Source: Mesosutterella multiformis (GTDB taxonomy: Bacteria; Pseudomonadota; Gammaproteobacteria; Burkholderiales; Burkholderiaceae_F). Taken from it: a DNA stretch of 64,000 nucleotides. The number at the start of each line of letters is the position of its first letter. The stretch's first letter is position 1. The stretch is taken from contig NZ_BGZJ01000001.1 of the NCBI RefSeq assembly GCF_003402575.1, positions 682,001 to 746,000 of the forward strand, given 5' to 3'. The position numbers and the translations under genes were made by a program. This document shows, piece by piece, positions 46,693-55,614 of this stretch. Under the pieces are notes generated by a model. The model was not told the origin of the DNA, did not search any database, and saw only the letters and a program-made list of their open reading frames with translations.

Positions 46693-48996
46693 ATGAATCT
46701 TTTACTGGATAAAATTTCCCGGGCGATTGCCGCCGACATTCACTGCACTCCGGCACAGGCGGCGGCCGCCGTGAATCTCCTTGAAGAAGGGGCGACAGTG
46801 CCCTTTATTGCCCGTTACCGGAAGGAAGTGACCGGAGGGCTCGATGACACGCAGCTTCGCGCGCTCGAGGAAAAGCTGATCTATCTGAAGGATCTTGAAG
46901 ACCGCCGCGCCTCCATTCTGGAGTCCATTGAAAAGCAGGGAAAGCTGACGGATGCGCTCAGAGCCGAGATTGAATCGGCTGACAGCAAGCAGCGGCTCGA
47001 GGATCTCTACCTCCCCTATAAGCCGAAACGCCGTACCCGGGCTGAAAAGGCCCGTGAAGCGGGGCTTGAGCCGCTCGCGGATCAGCTGCTCGGCAATCCG
47101 TCGCTTGATCCCGAGGAGACTGCCAAGGCGTTCCTTTCCGAAGCCTATCCGGATCCGGCCTCGGCGCTTGACGGTGCCCGCGATATCGCGGCGGAGCGTT
47201 TCGCGACAGACGCTGAGCTGATCGGGAAACTCCGCGACTTCCTCTGGAAGACGGGTGTTCTGCAGTCTGAGGTGATCGAGGGGCAGGAAGAGGCCGGAAG
47301 CAAGTACCAGGACTACTTCCACTTCAGTGAACCGCTGATCGGAATCCCGTCACATCGGGTGCTCGCCATTTTCCGGGCCCGCACGGACGAAGTGCTGTCC
47401 GTCAAAGTGGCGCTTCCCGAGGAACTCGAAGCCCAGACACCGCACCCCTGCATTGAAATGGTGGCGGAGCATGAAGGTCTGCGGCTTTCCGGCGCTCCGG
47501 CGAGCAGCTGGTACGCCCGGGTCTGCCGCTGGACCTGGCGCGTCAAATGCCTGACGTCGCTTGAAACCGAGATCTTCCAGAAGCTCCGTGAGGATGCTGA
47601 GCGGAGCGCCATCACGGTGTTCGGCTCCAATCTGAAGGATCTGCTGCTTGCGGCCCCTGCGGGCCACAAGGGCGTGATCGGTCTTGATCCGGGAATCCGT
47701 ACGGGCGTCAAGGTAGCCGTGATTTCTGAAACAGGCTCTGTTCAGGCGACTGCGGTCATCTATCCGCACCCGCCGAGAAACGACTGGGACGGATCGATTG
47801 AGTCGCTCGCGACGCTCGCCCGCCGGTTCCATCCGTCACTGGTCAGTATCGGAAACGGGACGGCGTCCCGCGAAACAGTGAAACTCGTGGATGACCTGAT
47901 TCATCGCCATCCGGAACTCGGGCTTACGAAGGCTGTTGTGAGCGAGGCGGGTGCCAGCGTCTACTCCGCGAGCGAACTCGCGGCGAAGGAATTCCCGGAT
48001 ATGGATGTGAGCTACCGCGGCGCGGTGTCGATCGCCCGGCGGCTCCAGGATCCGCTTGCCGAACTCGTGAAGATCGACCCCAAGGCGATCGGCGTCGGTC
48101 AGTATCAGCATGATGTGGATCAGGGGGATCTCGCCCGGAAGCTGGATGCTGTGGTGGAGGACTGCGTGAATTCGGTCGGTGTGAATCTGAATACCGCAAG
48201 CCCCATGCTGCTTCGCCGCGTGGCGGGGCTGACATCAAGTCTCGCGGAAGCGGTGGTCCGGTGGCGAGAGGCGCATGGGGCGTTCGCCTCCAGAGCCCAG
48301 CTGCTCAGCGTTCCGCGCCTTGGTCAGAAGACGTTTGAGCAGGCTGCGGGCTTCCTTCGGATTCAGAATGGCGAGAATCCGCTGGATGCCTCCGCGGTTC
48401 ATCCGGAGGCCTATTCAGTCGCCAACGCGATTGCGGAAAAAACCGGTCTTCCGATTGAAAAGCTGATCGGGAATGAATCGGTGCTGAAGCGTCTCCGGCC
48501 GGCTGACTTTGTTACGGATCAGTTCGGACTCCCGACCGTGAAGGACATCCTCTCGGAACTCGAGAAACCGGGCCGCGATCCGCGTCCGGAATTCGTGATG
48601 GCGCACTTCCTTGAGGGGGTGACGGAGATCTCGGATCTGAAACCTGGCATGAAGCTCGAGGGTGTGGTGAGCAACGTCACGGCGTTTGGTGCCTTCGTGG
48701 ATATCGGCGTGCATCAGGATGGCCTCGTTCATATTTCCGAGCTGGCAGACCACTATGTGAAAGATCCCTCCGCTGAAGTCCGGGTGGGGCAGATCGTCAA
48801 AGTCCGGGTGCTCGATGTGGATGAAAAGCGGAAGCGCATCGCGCTTTCCATGCGTCGTGAAGGGGCGCCTAGAAGCGAACCCCGCGTTGGCCGACAGAGT
48901 GCGCCCCGGATGAAGTCTGAAAGAACGGGCGGCGGCTTCTCAGGCGCGATGGCGGCAGCCTTCCAGAACGCCTCCGGAAATCCGCGCCGGAAGTAA
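46693..48996 (+). CDS. tex: Tex family RNA-binding transcriptional accessory protein
   Basis: 767 residues. The Tex N-terminal region shows LLEEGATVPFIARYRKEVTGG, then the YqgF-like domain (VIGLDPGIRTGVKVAVI), the helix-hairpin-helix region (DCVNSVGVNLNTASPMLLRR) and a C-terminal S1 RNA-binding domain (GMKLEGVVSNVTAFGAFVDI, about 645-720). The basic tail has repeated arginine and serine. Tex binds RNA and affects transcription and RNA turnover. ATG 46693 (MNLLLDK) fits the family; an upstream TTG at 46654 does not. Confidence 0.95.
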   Translation: MNLLLDKISRAIAADIHCTPAQAAAAVNLLEEGATVPFIARYRKEVTGGLDDTQLRALEEKLIYLKDLEDRRASILESIEKQGKLTDALRAEIESADSKQRLEDLYLPYKPKRRTRAEKAREAGLEPLADQLLGNPSLDPEETAKAFLSEAYPDPASALDGARDIAAERFATDAELIGKLRDFLWKTGVLQSEVIEGQEEAGSKYQDYFHFSEPLIGIPSHRVLAIFRARTDEVLSVKVALPEELEAQTPHPCIEMVAEHEGLRLSGAPASSWYARVCRWTWRVKCLTSLETEIFQKLREDAERSAITVFGSNLKDLLLAAPAGHKGVIGLDPGIRTGVKVAVISETGSVQATAVIYPHPPRNDWDGSIESLATLARRFHPSLVSIGNGTASRETVKLVDDLIHRHPELGLTKAVVSEAGASVYSASELAAKEFPDMDVSYRGAVSIARRLQDPLAELVKIDPKAIGVGQYQHDVDQGDLARKLDAVVEDCVNSVGVNLNTASPMLLRRVAGLTSSLAEAVVRWREAHGAFASRAQLLSVPRLGQKTFEQAAGFLRIQNGENPLDASAVHPEAYSVANAIAEKTGLPIEKLIGNESVLKRLRPADFVTDQFGLPTVKDILSELEKPGRDPRPEFVMAHFLEGVTEISDLKPGMKLEGVVSNVTAFGAFVDIGVHQDGLVHISELADHYVKDPSAEVRVGQIVKVRVLDVDEKRKRIALSMRREGAPRSEPRVGRQSAPRMKSERTGGGFSGAMAAAFQNASGNPRRK

Positions 48997-49022
48997 TCCG
49001 AACCGGGTTCAAGCTACGAAAA

Positions 49023-49055
49023 AAGGCCGATGAAGATTTTTCTCTTCATCGGCCT
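49023..49055. terminator. Hairpin terminator between tex and the uracil/xanthine permease gene
   Basis: A 14-base-pair stem (AAGGCCGATGAAGA / TCTTCATCGGCCTT) with a small T-rich loop. The reverse direction runs into TTTTTTC and is a good terminator for the permease; the forward T tail is weak. Confidence 0.87.
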
Positions 49056-49090
49056 TGCTGCATCAGGAATGCCGGGCAGACTCTTTCAGA

Positions 49091-50389
49091 TTAAGAGTTC
49101 TTTTTCTGACCCATTCGTTCACCGGGGGTCATCAGGGCATTCAGCAGAATGGCGCCGAAAGTCGCGGTGCCGATGCCGCCGATCGTGAAACCGCCGATCG
49201 AGAGCGAGAAGTCGCCGGCGCCGAGAATCAGCGTCACAGCGGCGACGATCAGATTGCGGTTCTGGCTGAAGTCGACGTGGTTCTCAACCCAGATGCGGGC
49301 GCCGGACACGGCGATGAGACCGAACACAACAATCGACATACCGGCAAGAATCGGCTGCGGAATCGTCTGAATCAGAGCGCCGAACTTAGGCGAGAAGCCG
49401 AGCAGGATCGCGAGCGCGGCAGCCACCGGGAAGAGCAGCGTGGAGTAGACGCGGGTAGCGGCCATCACGCCGATATTCTCACCGTACGTCGTGACGCCCG
49501 TGCCGCCCATGGAGGAGGAAACGATCGTCGCGAGACCGTCGCCCATGAAAGCGCGGCCCATGTAGGGGTCAAGGTTGCGGCCCGTCATGGCGGTCACAGC
49601 CTTCACGTGGCCGAGGTTTTCCGCGATCAGAATGATCACGACCGGCACGATGAGCAGAATCGCGTCAGCCCGGAATTCGGGGTGATGGAAGTGCGGCAGA
49701 CCGAACCAGGCGGCGTTGCTGATCAGAGAGAAATCGATCGGCTGGCCGAGACCGAGGCCGTTTGTAAGAATCGCGTAGATCACGTAGGCAATGAGAAGGC
49801 CGACGAGAATCAGAAGCTTCTGGATGAAGCCGCGGGTGTAGACCGCGACACCGCCCACACAAAGCACGGAAAGAATCGTGATCCAGGCGTTGAAGGAAGA
49901 GGTGCCGACGCTCTTGCAGGCGGTCGGGGCGAGGTTAAGACCGATCACCGCGACCACTGCGCCGGTCACAACCGGAGGCATCAGCTTTTCAATCCAGGCG
50001 ACACCGGTCAGCGTAACGATGACACCCACAAGGAAGTACACGATGCCGCAGGCCATGATGCCGCCGAGCGCGACCTCGATATTGGGGTTGAGGCCGGAAC
50101 CGGCCGCATAGCCCGTGGCCGCGATCACGACGCCGATGAAGGCGAAAGAAGAACCGAGGTAGCTCGGCACACGGCCGCCCACCATCAGGAAGAAGATGAG
50201 GGTGCCGATGCCGCTCATCAGTACGGCAACGTTGGGGTCAAAGCCCATCAGAATCGGGGCGAGGATGGTGGAACCGAACATGGCGACAACGTGCTGAATG
50301 CCGAGCGCGATCGTCTGGTTCGCCGGCAGGGTTTCATCAGGCGCGATGACGCCGGATGTTTTTACCTGCCATTTTGGAAAATAACTCAT
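49091..50389 (-). CDS. Uracil/xanthine permease (NCS2 family, UraA/RutG-like)
   Basis: 432 residues with about 12-14 membrane helices. It begins with IALGIQHVVAMFGSTILAPI and VPSYLGSSFAFIGV, as in UraA/RutG. The transport-site motif is VIILIAENLGHVKAVTAMTG, and GTGVTTYGENIGVMAATRVYS is the NCS2 signature with the conserved Glu. It imports pyrimidines or xanthine by proton symport; the exact base cannot be decided. It is a single gene, divergent from prfC. Confidence 0.9.
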   Translation of the reverse strand: MSYFPKWQVKTSGVIAPDETLPANQTIALGIQHVVAMFGSTILAPILMGFDPNVAVLMSGIGTLIFFLMVGGRVPSYLGSSFAFIGVVIAATGYAAGSGLNPNIEVALGGIMACGIVYFLVGVIVTLTGVAWIEKLMPPVVTGAVVAVIGLNLAPTACKSVGTSSFNAWITILSVLCVGGVAVYTRGFIQKLLILVGLLIAYVIYAILTNGLGLGQPIDFSLISNAAWFGLPHFHHPEFRADAILLIVPVVIILIAENLGHVKAVTAMTGRNLDPYMGRAFMGDGLATIVSSSMGGTGVTTYGENIGVMAATRVYSTLLFPVAAALAILLGFSPKFGALIQTIPQPILAGMSIVVFGLIAVSGARIWVENHVDFSQNRNLIVAAVTLILGAGDFSLSIGGFTIGGIGTATFGAILLNALMTPGERMGQKKNS

Positions 50390-50523
50390 GGAAGGGGGCC
50401 TTTAATAAGTGGCGAAAAAAGAGTCTGAGGCATTTTAATCATCTTGACGGACGGTTCATATCAGCAAATCACAGTAAGGCTTGATAAAATTACGCACTTC
50501 GAATCAATTGAACGTTCAACAGC

Positions 50524-50542
50524 TTCCTCTCAAGCGGAGGAA
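50524..50542 (+). promoter_or_regulatory. Leader hairpin covering the only Shine-Dalgarno-like site of prfC
   Basis: TTCCTCT pairs with GGAGGAA (seven pairs, one G-U) around a five-base loop. GGAGG (50536-50540) is the only good ribosome site and is 16 bases from the ATG, so it is both masked and badly spaced. This may be a structured translation-control element. Confidence 0.4.
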
Positions 50543-50556
50543 AGAATCCAAACAAA

Positions 50557-52167
50557 ATGACTTCTCCCAATCCCGCATTGGTGAACGACGTTGCACGCCG
50601 GCGCACCTTTGCAATCATTTCACATCCGGACGCGGGTAAAACCACGCTGACGGAAAAACTGCTGCTTTTCGGCGGCGCAATCCAGCTCGCCGGAGCTGTT
50701 AAGGGCCGCAAGGCCGCCCGGCACGCGACTTCTGACTGGATGGAGGTGGAGAAGCAGCGTGGTATTTCGGTCACGAGTTCGGTGATGCAGTTCTCCTATA
50801 AGGACCGCATCATCAACCTGCTCGACACCCCGGGCCATCAGGACTTCTCGGAAGATACCTATCGAGTGCTGACGGCAGTGGATGCCGCCGTGATGGTGAT
50901 TGACGCCGCGAAGGGCGTGGAAGCCCAGACGATCAAGCTGCTTGAGATCTGCCGCCTCCGCAATACCCCGATCATCACCTTCATCAACAAGATGGACCGC
51001 GAAGTGCGCGACCCGCTCGATGTGCTCGGAGAAATCGAAGACGTGCTGCAGCTGCACTGCGTCCCGATCACCTGGCCGATCGGCATGGGCAAAACCTTCC
51101 GCGGTGTTTTCTCGCTGAAGAACAATGAGCTCGTGCGGTTCCGCCCGGGTGAAGAGCGTCTGAGCCACGATACGGAAACGATCAAGGGGCTGGATAATCC
51201 CGAACTCGATCAGCTGTTCCCGATGGAAATGGACTCGGTGCGCGAGGCGATTGAACTCGTGCAGGGCGCGGGCGAACCCTTCTCGCTCGAGAAGTTCCTC
51301 GCCGGCGAGCAGAGCCCCGTGTTCTTTGGTTCCGGTATCAACAACTTCGGTGTTGAGGATGTGCTTGAGGCACTCGTTGACTGGGCTCCGCAGCCTCAGC
51401 CGCGTGATGCCGGCGTCCGCATCGTGCAGCCGACCGAATCGCCGTTCACCGGTTTCGTCTTCAAGATCCAGGCGAACATGGATCCGCACCACCGCGACCG
51501 TATCGCGTTCCTTCGCGTGTGCTCCGGCCGCTATGAGCCGGGCATGAAGGTGTTCCACGTCCGCGAGGGGAAGGAGATGAAGATCCCGAACGCCCTGACC
51601 TTCATGGCGCAGGAAAGAAAGCGCATGGAAGAGGCTGTGGCGGGCGACATCATCGGTATCTATAACCACGGGCAGCTTCACATCGGTGACACGCTCACCG
51701 AGGGTGAGAAGCTCGGCTTTGTCGGTATCCCGTTCTTCGCTCCGGAACTCTTCCGCTCTGTGCGCTGCAAGAATCCGTTCAAGGAGAAGCAGCTCCGTCA
51801 GGGTCTGCAGGAGCTTGGCGAAGAAGGCGCGATTCAGGTGTTCACGGACGATCTGGGGCATATTTACCTCGGTGCCGTGGGTATTCTGCAGTTCGAAATC
51901 GTGGCTCAGCGTCTTGCGACCGAGTATCGGGTGGACGCGATCTACGAGTCGACCGAAGTATCGACGGCCCGCTGGCTCGTGTTCCCGGATGACAAGGGCA
52001 AGACCCGTGAGGAGTTTGAGGCAGAGCAGGCAAGCCGTCTCGCGACTGACGCGGATGGCAATCTGGTCTACCTGGCAACCTCGGTCTATAACCTTCAGAC
52101 GACCCAGAAGCACTGGGAGAATGTTCAGTTCCTCACGACCCGCGAAATGGGTCAGAAGTTCAACTGA
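50557..52167 (+). CDS. prfC: Peptide chain release factor 3
   Basis: 536 residues, a translational GTPase that recycles RF1/RF2 after termination. G1 is [20 protein letters not shown]2/G3 are [12 protein letters not shown] and [14 protein letters not shown], and G4 is FINKMDRE. The C-terminal part has [20 protein letters not shown] and [13 protein letters not shown], diagnostic for RF3. There is no in-frame start nearer the GGAGG upstream. It is divergent from the permease gene. Confidence 0.97.
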   Translation: MTSPNPALVNDVARRRTFAIISHPDAGKTTLTEKLLLFGGAIQLAGAVKGRKAARHATSDWMEVEKQRGISVTSSVMQFSYKDRIINLLDTPGHQDFSEDTYRVLTAVDAAVMVIDAAKGVEAQTIKLLEICRLRNTPIITFINKMDREVRDPLDVLGEIEDVLQLHCVPITWPIGMGKTFRGVFSLKNNELVRFRPGEERLSHDTETIKGLDNPELDQLFPMEMDSVREAIELVQGAGEPFSLEKFLAGEQSPVFFGSGINNFGVEDVLEALVDWAPQPQPRDAGVRIVQPTESPFTGFVFKIQANMDPHHRDRIAFLRVCSGRYEPGMKVFHVREGKEMKIPNALTFMAQERKRMEEAVAGDIIGIYNHGQLHIGDTLTEGEKLGFVGIPFFAPELFRSVRCKNPFKEKQLRQGLQELGEEGAIQVFTDDLGHIYLGAVGILQFEIVAQRLATEYRVDAIYESTEVSTARWLVFPDDKGKTREEFEAEQASRLATDADGNLVYLATSVYNLQTTQKHWENVQFLTTREMGQKFN

Positions 52168-52192
52168 CCGTTTCCCGTCTGATCCGGCAAAG

Positions 52193-52228
52193 AATAAAGC
52201 CGCTGCATTTCTCTGCAGCGGCTTTATT
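52193..52228. terminator. Symmetric hairpin between prfC and the HemN-like gene
   Basis: A perfect 15-base-pair inverted repeat (AATAAAGCCGCTGCA / TGCAGCGGCTTTATT) with a six-base loop. The A/T ends of the stem act as the U-rich part in either direction. Confidence 0.85.
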
Positions 52229-52256
52229 CGTTCTGAGGGATGAATCCTCGGAAGCC

Positions 52257-53582
52257 TTACATATCGCAGGCCTTCAGCGGAGCGCGCAGCTGGGCGCGGA
52301 CGTTATCCATGCCGGAGTAGAAGGCCTTCATCATGACGAGACCGAGGAACTTGCCGACGGTGGTCACGGTGAGCTTATCGGGATCGGTCGGATCCTGGCG
52401 GATGGCACCGGCAAGACGGAGGCCGAGCATTTCCTTCAGGAGGGCAGTGTCGAGGTTGACTCCCTGGACCTCGCGGAAGTACTTGCGGCTGAGACGGCCG
52501 GCGAAGATGGAGAGCATCAGTCGGTACTGCAGAATCTGGTGCTTCGTGAACTCACGGCGGCGCTCCGTACCCATCTGGCCGGACTGAATGCGCTGGCCAT
52601 AGCGGGCGAGACTGAACGTGTTCACGTAGAGCGAGTCGCCGAGGAAGGAGAAAGCGCCAGAGCCGATGCCGAGATATTCGTCATGGTCGATCACGTATTC
52701 ATCGATGCCTTCATTGTCACCCGTGCGGCCGAAGGTCCACGAGGTGAGCTGACGGTAGTGCTGGCCGAGCGTGCCGAGAATCGTGTTGTACTGCTCGGAT
52801 AGCTCCTGACCCTCGGCGGCGATCATGCCCTTCACGCTCTTGCGGGTCTCGCTCGTCACCATCAGCGGGTACGTGGTGACCTGCTTCGGATTGAGCTGGC
52901 GGATGAGTTCCATGTCGCGCGCGATCATGTCGAGCGACTGGCCGCGGAAACCGAACATCATATCGACGTTGCAGGTCGGGAAGAGGTCCTGGCAGGCCGC
53001 GATGCGGTCATAGACCTCAGCGCCGGTGCCGAACTTCGTACGGTCGGTGAGCTTCAGAATGCTGTCATCAAAGCTCTGCACGCCGATCGACATGCGGTCC
53101 ACCAGTCCCTGCAGGTTCTTGAACAGGGGAGAGGCGATTTCCTTCGGATCGGTTTCGCAGGAGATTTCGCGGATATGCGGGAAGAGCTTCCGGGCGAGTT
53201 CGAGCGTCTGGATCAGTTCGTCCTGCAGAATCGTGGTCGTGCCGCCGCCCACGTAGACTGACTGGAAGTCGTAGCCGAGGTCCTTCGCCATCTGCATCTC
53301 GGCGCGCAGATTCTTGAAGTATTCGCGCGCCTTGTATTCCTTGAAGAGGAAGCGGTGGAAGGTGCAGTAGGTGCACAGCGTATGGCAGAACGGCACATGC
53401 ATGTAGAGCAGGTACTGATGCCCTTCCTGCGGAGGCGGCGGTGATTTGAGAATCACCGGATCCACTGTAAGACCGCGGTCGATGTAGTACTGCATGATCT
53501 TGTCGGTCATGTGAACCTGCCAGTTAGGCATCAGGTGCTGAGCCTGCTGTGCGGAAGGATTAAGCGTTGTATCGATTGCCAT
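52257..53582 (-). CDS. HemN-like radical SAM protein (coproporphyrinogen oxidase family, function uncertain)
   Basis: 441 residues. The radical SAM motif CHTLCTYC (C-x3-C-x2-C) follows LLYMHVPF. SVYVGGGTTTIL, REISCETDPKEI and MSIGVQSFDDSILKLTDR are HemN/HemW-type SAM-binding motifs, and DHDEYLGIGSGAFSFLG begins the HemN C-terminal-like domain. It lacks the N-terminus of classical HemN, so it could be a HemW-like haem chaperone or a HutW/ChuW-type haem-degrading enzyme. It is a single gene convergent with prfC; no haem genes are nearby. Confidence 0.78.
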   Translation of the reverse strand: MAIDTTLNPSAQQAQHLMPNWQVHMTDKIMQYYIDRGLTVDPVILKSPPPPQEGHQYLLYMHVPFCHTLCTYCTFHRFLFKEYKAREYFKNLRAEMQMAKDLGYDFQSVYVGGGTTTILQDELIQTLELARKLFPHIREISCETDPKEIASPLFKNLQGLVDRMSIGVQSFDDSILKLTDRTKFGTGAEVYDRIAACQDLFPTCNVDMMFGFRGQSLDMIARDMELIRQLNPKQVTTYPLMVTSETRKSVKGMIAAEGQELSEQYNTILGTLGQHYRQLTSWTFGRTGDNEGIDEYVIDHDEYLGIGSGAFSFLGDSLYVNTFSLARYGQRIQSGQMGTERRREFTKHQILQYRLMLSIFAGRLSRKYFREVQGVNLDTALLKEMLGLRLAGAIRQDPTDPDKLTVTTVGKFLGLVMMKAFYSGMDNVRAQLRAPLKACDM

Positions 53583-53682
53583 GGATTTCTGTAAGTCAGT
53601 CAGTGAAGCAGCCCTCCTTCTCTGGGGGGAGAGGAAGGCCTTTTTAAGGATTATGGATTCTAGCGGAGTGCGGGGCCGGGAA

Positions 53683-55521
53683 CTAGGCTTTGTACATCTG
53701 CTGGATCTCGTCAGCGAATTTGTTGCGGAGCGGACCGCGCTTCAGCTTGAGCGTCGGCGTGAGAAGTCCGTTTTCAATCGTCCAGGGCTCGGTGACGAGT
53801 GTTACGGCGCGGGGCAGAGCGTAGCGGGGGAAGTCTTTCGTGGCTTCCTTCGCGCGCTTGATCACGGCCTGGCGGGCAGCGGGCGCGCTGAGACTCTCAG
53901 GAGACTCAGGGTCAAGTGAAAGAGAGGCAGCGAGCTTCTTCCACTCCGTGGGATTCAGCACCGTGATGAAGGAGATATAGGGCTTATTCTCGCCGAGCAC
54001 AAAGGTCTGGGCGAAAAGCGGATCCGTTTCGAGAGCGGATTCAATATCCGCGGGCGGCACTTTTTCGCCGGTCGATGTGACGATGATTTCCTTGATACGG
54101 CCCCGGATCGAGAGATGGCCGTCCTCGGAAAGCGATCCGACGTCACCCGTATGCAGCCAGCCGTCTTCGGTAAAGGCTTCGGCCGTTGCTTTGGGGCGTT
54201 TCCAGTAGCCCTTCATGACGCTTGGGCCGCGGACCTGGATCTCGTTATCCTCGCCGAGCCGTACTTCAACGTGCGTGAACGGGAGGCCGACAGTCTGAGG
54301 CTGGTTGTCATCGAGGCGGTTGCCGGCGATGACAGGCGACGTCTCAGTCATGCCGTAACCCTGGATCACCGGCATTCCAAGCCCGCAGAATACCTTCGCG
54401 ACTTTCGGGTTGATCGCGGCGCCGCCTGAAATGGCCGCGCGCAGCCTGCCGCCGAACTGATCCATCAGCGTCTGGGAAACCTTCTTTTCAAAGAGGGGAC
54501 CGGCGATCATGTTGCCGAAAGAGCGGTTCGACTTGTCGACCGGAAGTTTGTTTCTCTTGCAGAAACGGCGCCATCCGGCTTCGACCGCCCAGGAGAAGAT
54601 CTTCTTCGCGGCGCCGCCCTTCTTTTCCAGCGCGTCATTCAGCTTTGCGTAGACGCGCTCATAAATCCGGGGAACCGAAATGATGACCGTCGGACGCACG
54701 GTCTTGAAGTCTTCCGCGAGGAGCATGATCGAGCGGTTGTAAACCACGGTGCAGCCCATGCCGAGCGCGAGGTAGTAGCCGAGCGTCCGTTCGAACGTGT
54801 GGGAGAGCGGCAGGAACGATAGGAAAATATCGCCTCCGATCGGCGTGAGGCAGTCCGGAGTGTCGCAGACGTTCGTGAGGAAGTTCCGGTGCGTGAGCAT
54901 CACGCCCTTCGGCTTTCCCGTGGTGCCGGATGTATAGACGATGGCGCCGAGATCATCCGGTTCGGGCTTTTCCGTGAGGTCAGCCTCCGTGAGGGGCTCC
55001 CCCATCTTCAGCCAGTCAGAAAGCGTGTGAAGCTCAATTTCGCCTTCCGGTGCGGGAACCGAGGTTTCCTCGGTAAGAATGACGTGCCGCAGATCCGGAA
55101 GGATGATGCCGGTGTCGGCGATCGCCTGCCAGCGGGACAGCTTGTTTGTCACAAGGACGCTTGCCTGAGAGTCAATCAGGATGAAAGCTGAGGCGCCTGC
55201 GGTATCGATCGCGTGCATCGGAACCGGCACCAGCGCGTTCGCGAGAGCGCCCTGGTCCGCGCAGACAGCGTCGATCCCGTTCGGCAGCAGAATGCCCACG
55301 CGGGAGCCGCGTTCCAGCTTCAGCGCGGCATAGGCTTTGTGCCACTCAAGGATTCTTTCCTGCAGCTCGCCGAACGTTGTGCTGACCCATTCGCCTTTGG
55401 AACGGTCGTACTGGCGGAGCGCTTCATCATCCGGGGCGGTCTTCGCCCGGTTGGCAATCAGATCAGGAAGGGTTTTTGCCTTGCGCAGCAGGGCGATGCG
55501 ATCAGCAGTGGTTTCGCTCAC
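53683..55521 (-). CDS. Long-chain acyl-CoA synthetase (AMP-forming)
   Basis: 612 residues. It activates fatty acids with ATP and CoA. The P-loop-like motif is AIVYTSGTTGKPKGVMLTHRN, the adenine motif IQGYGMTETSPV, and the ribose/hinge region DGWLHTGDVGSLSEDGHLSIRG. The long insert IISVPRIYERVYAKLNDALE resembles the FadD15/ACSBG-like group. It lies downstream of uup on the same strand, separated by a 93-base gap. Confidence 0.9.
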   Translation of the reverse strand: MSETTADRIALLRKAKTLPDLIANRAKTAPDDEALRQYDRSKGEWVSTTFGELQERILEWHKAYAALKLERGSRVGILLPNGIDAVCADQGALANALVPVPMHAIDTAGASAFILIDSQASVLVTNKLSRWQAIADTGIILPDLRHVILTEETSVPAPEGEIELHTLSDWLKMGEPLTEADLTEKPEPDDLGAIVYTSGTTGKPKGVMLTHRNFLTNVCDTPDCLTPIGGDIFLSFLPLSHTFERTLGYYLALGMGCTVVYNRSIMLLAEDFKTVRPTVIISVPRIYERVYAKLNDALEKKGGAAKKIFSWAVEAGWRRFCKRNKLPVDKSNRSFGNMIAGPLFEKKVSQTLMDQFGGRLRAAISGGAAINPKVAKVFCGLGMPVIQGYGMTETSPVIAGNRLDDNQPQTVGLPFTHVEVRLGEDNEIQVRGPSVMKGYWKRPKATAEAFTEDGWLHTGDVGSLSEDGHLSIRGRIKEIIVTSTGEKVPPADIESALETDPLFAQTFVLGENKPYISFITVLNPTEWKKLAASLSLDPESPESLSAPAARQAVIKRAKEATKDFPRYALPRAVTLVTEPWTIENGLLTPTLKLKRGPLRNKFADEIQQMYKA

Positions 55522-55614
55522 TTTCTTTTGCCTTTTACTCTGTAGCGTTCTGATATTGAGTTCTGAACCCGCATTCTGCGGTCACAATTAGTTTAGACCA
55601 CAGAACAGCTCTCA

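Noticed and set aside
49055-50428. 457-residue charged open frame antisense to the uracil/xanthine permease
   Set aside because: Mirror image of a membrane-protein gene; strongly hydrophilic, His/Asp-rich, without family motifs.
50490-50510. TTCGAATC resembling a tRNA T-loop
   Set aside because: No acceptor, D or anticodon stems can be drawn around it, and no CCA or 3' structure follows.
50620-52113. 497-residue open frame antisense to prfC
   Set aside because: Shadow of a clear RF3 gene.
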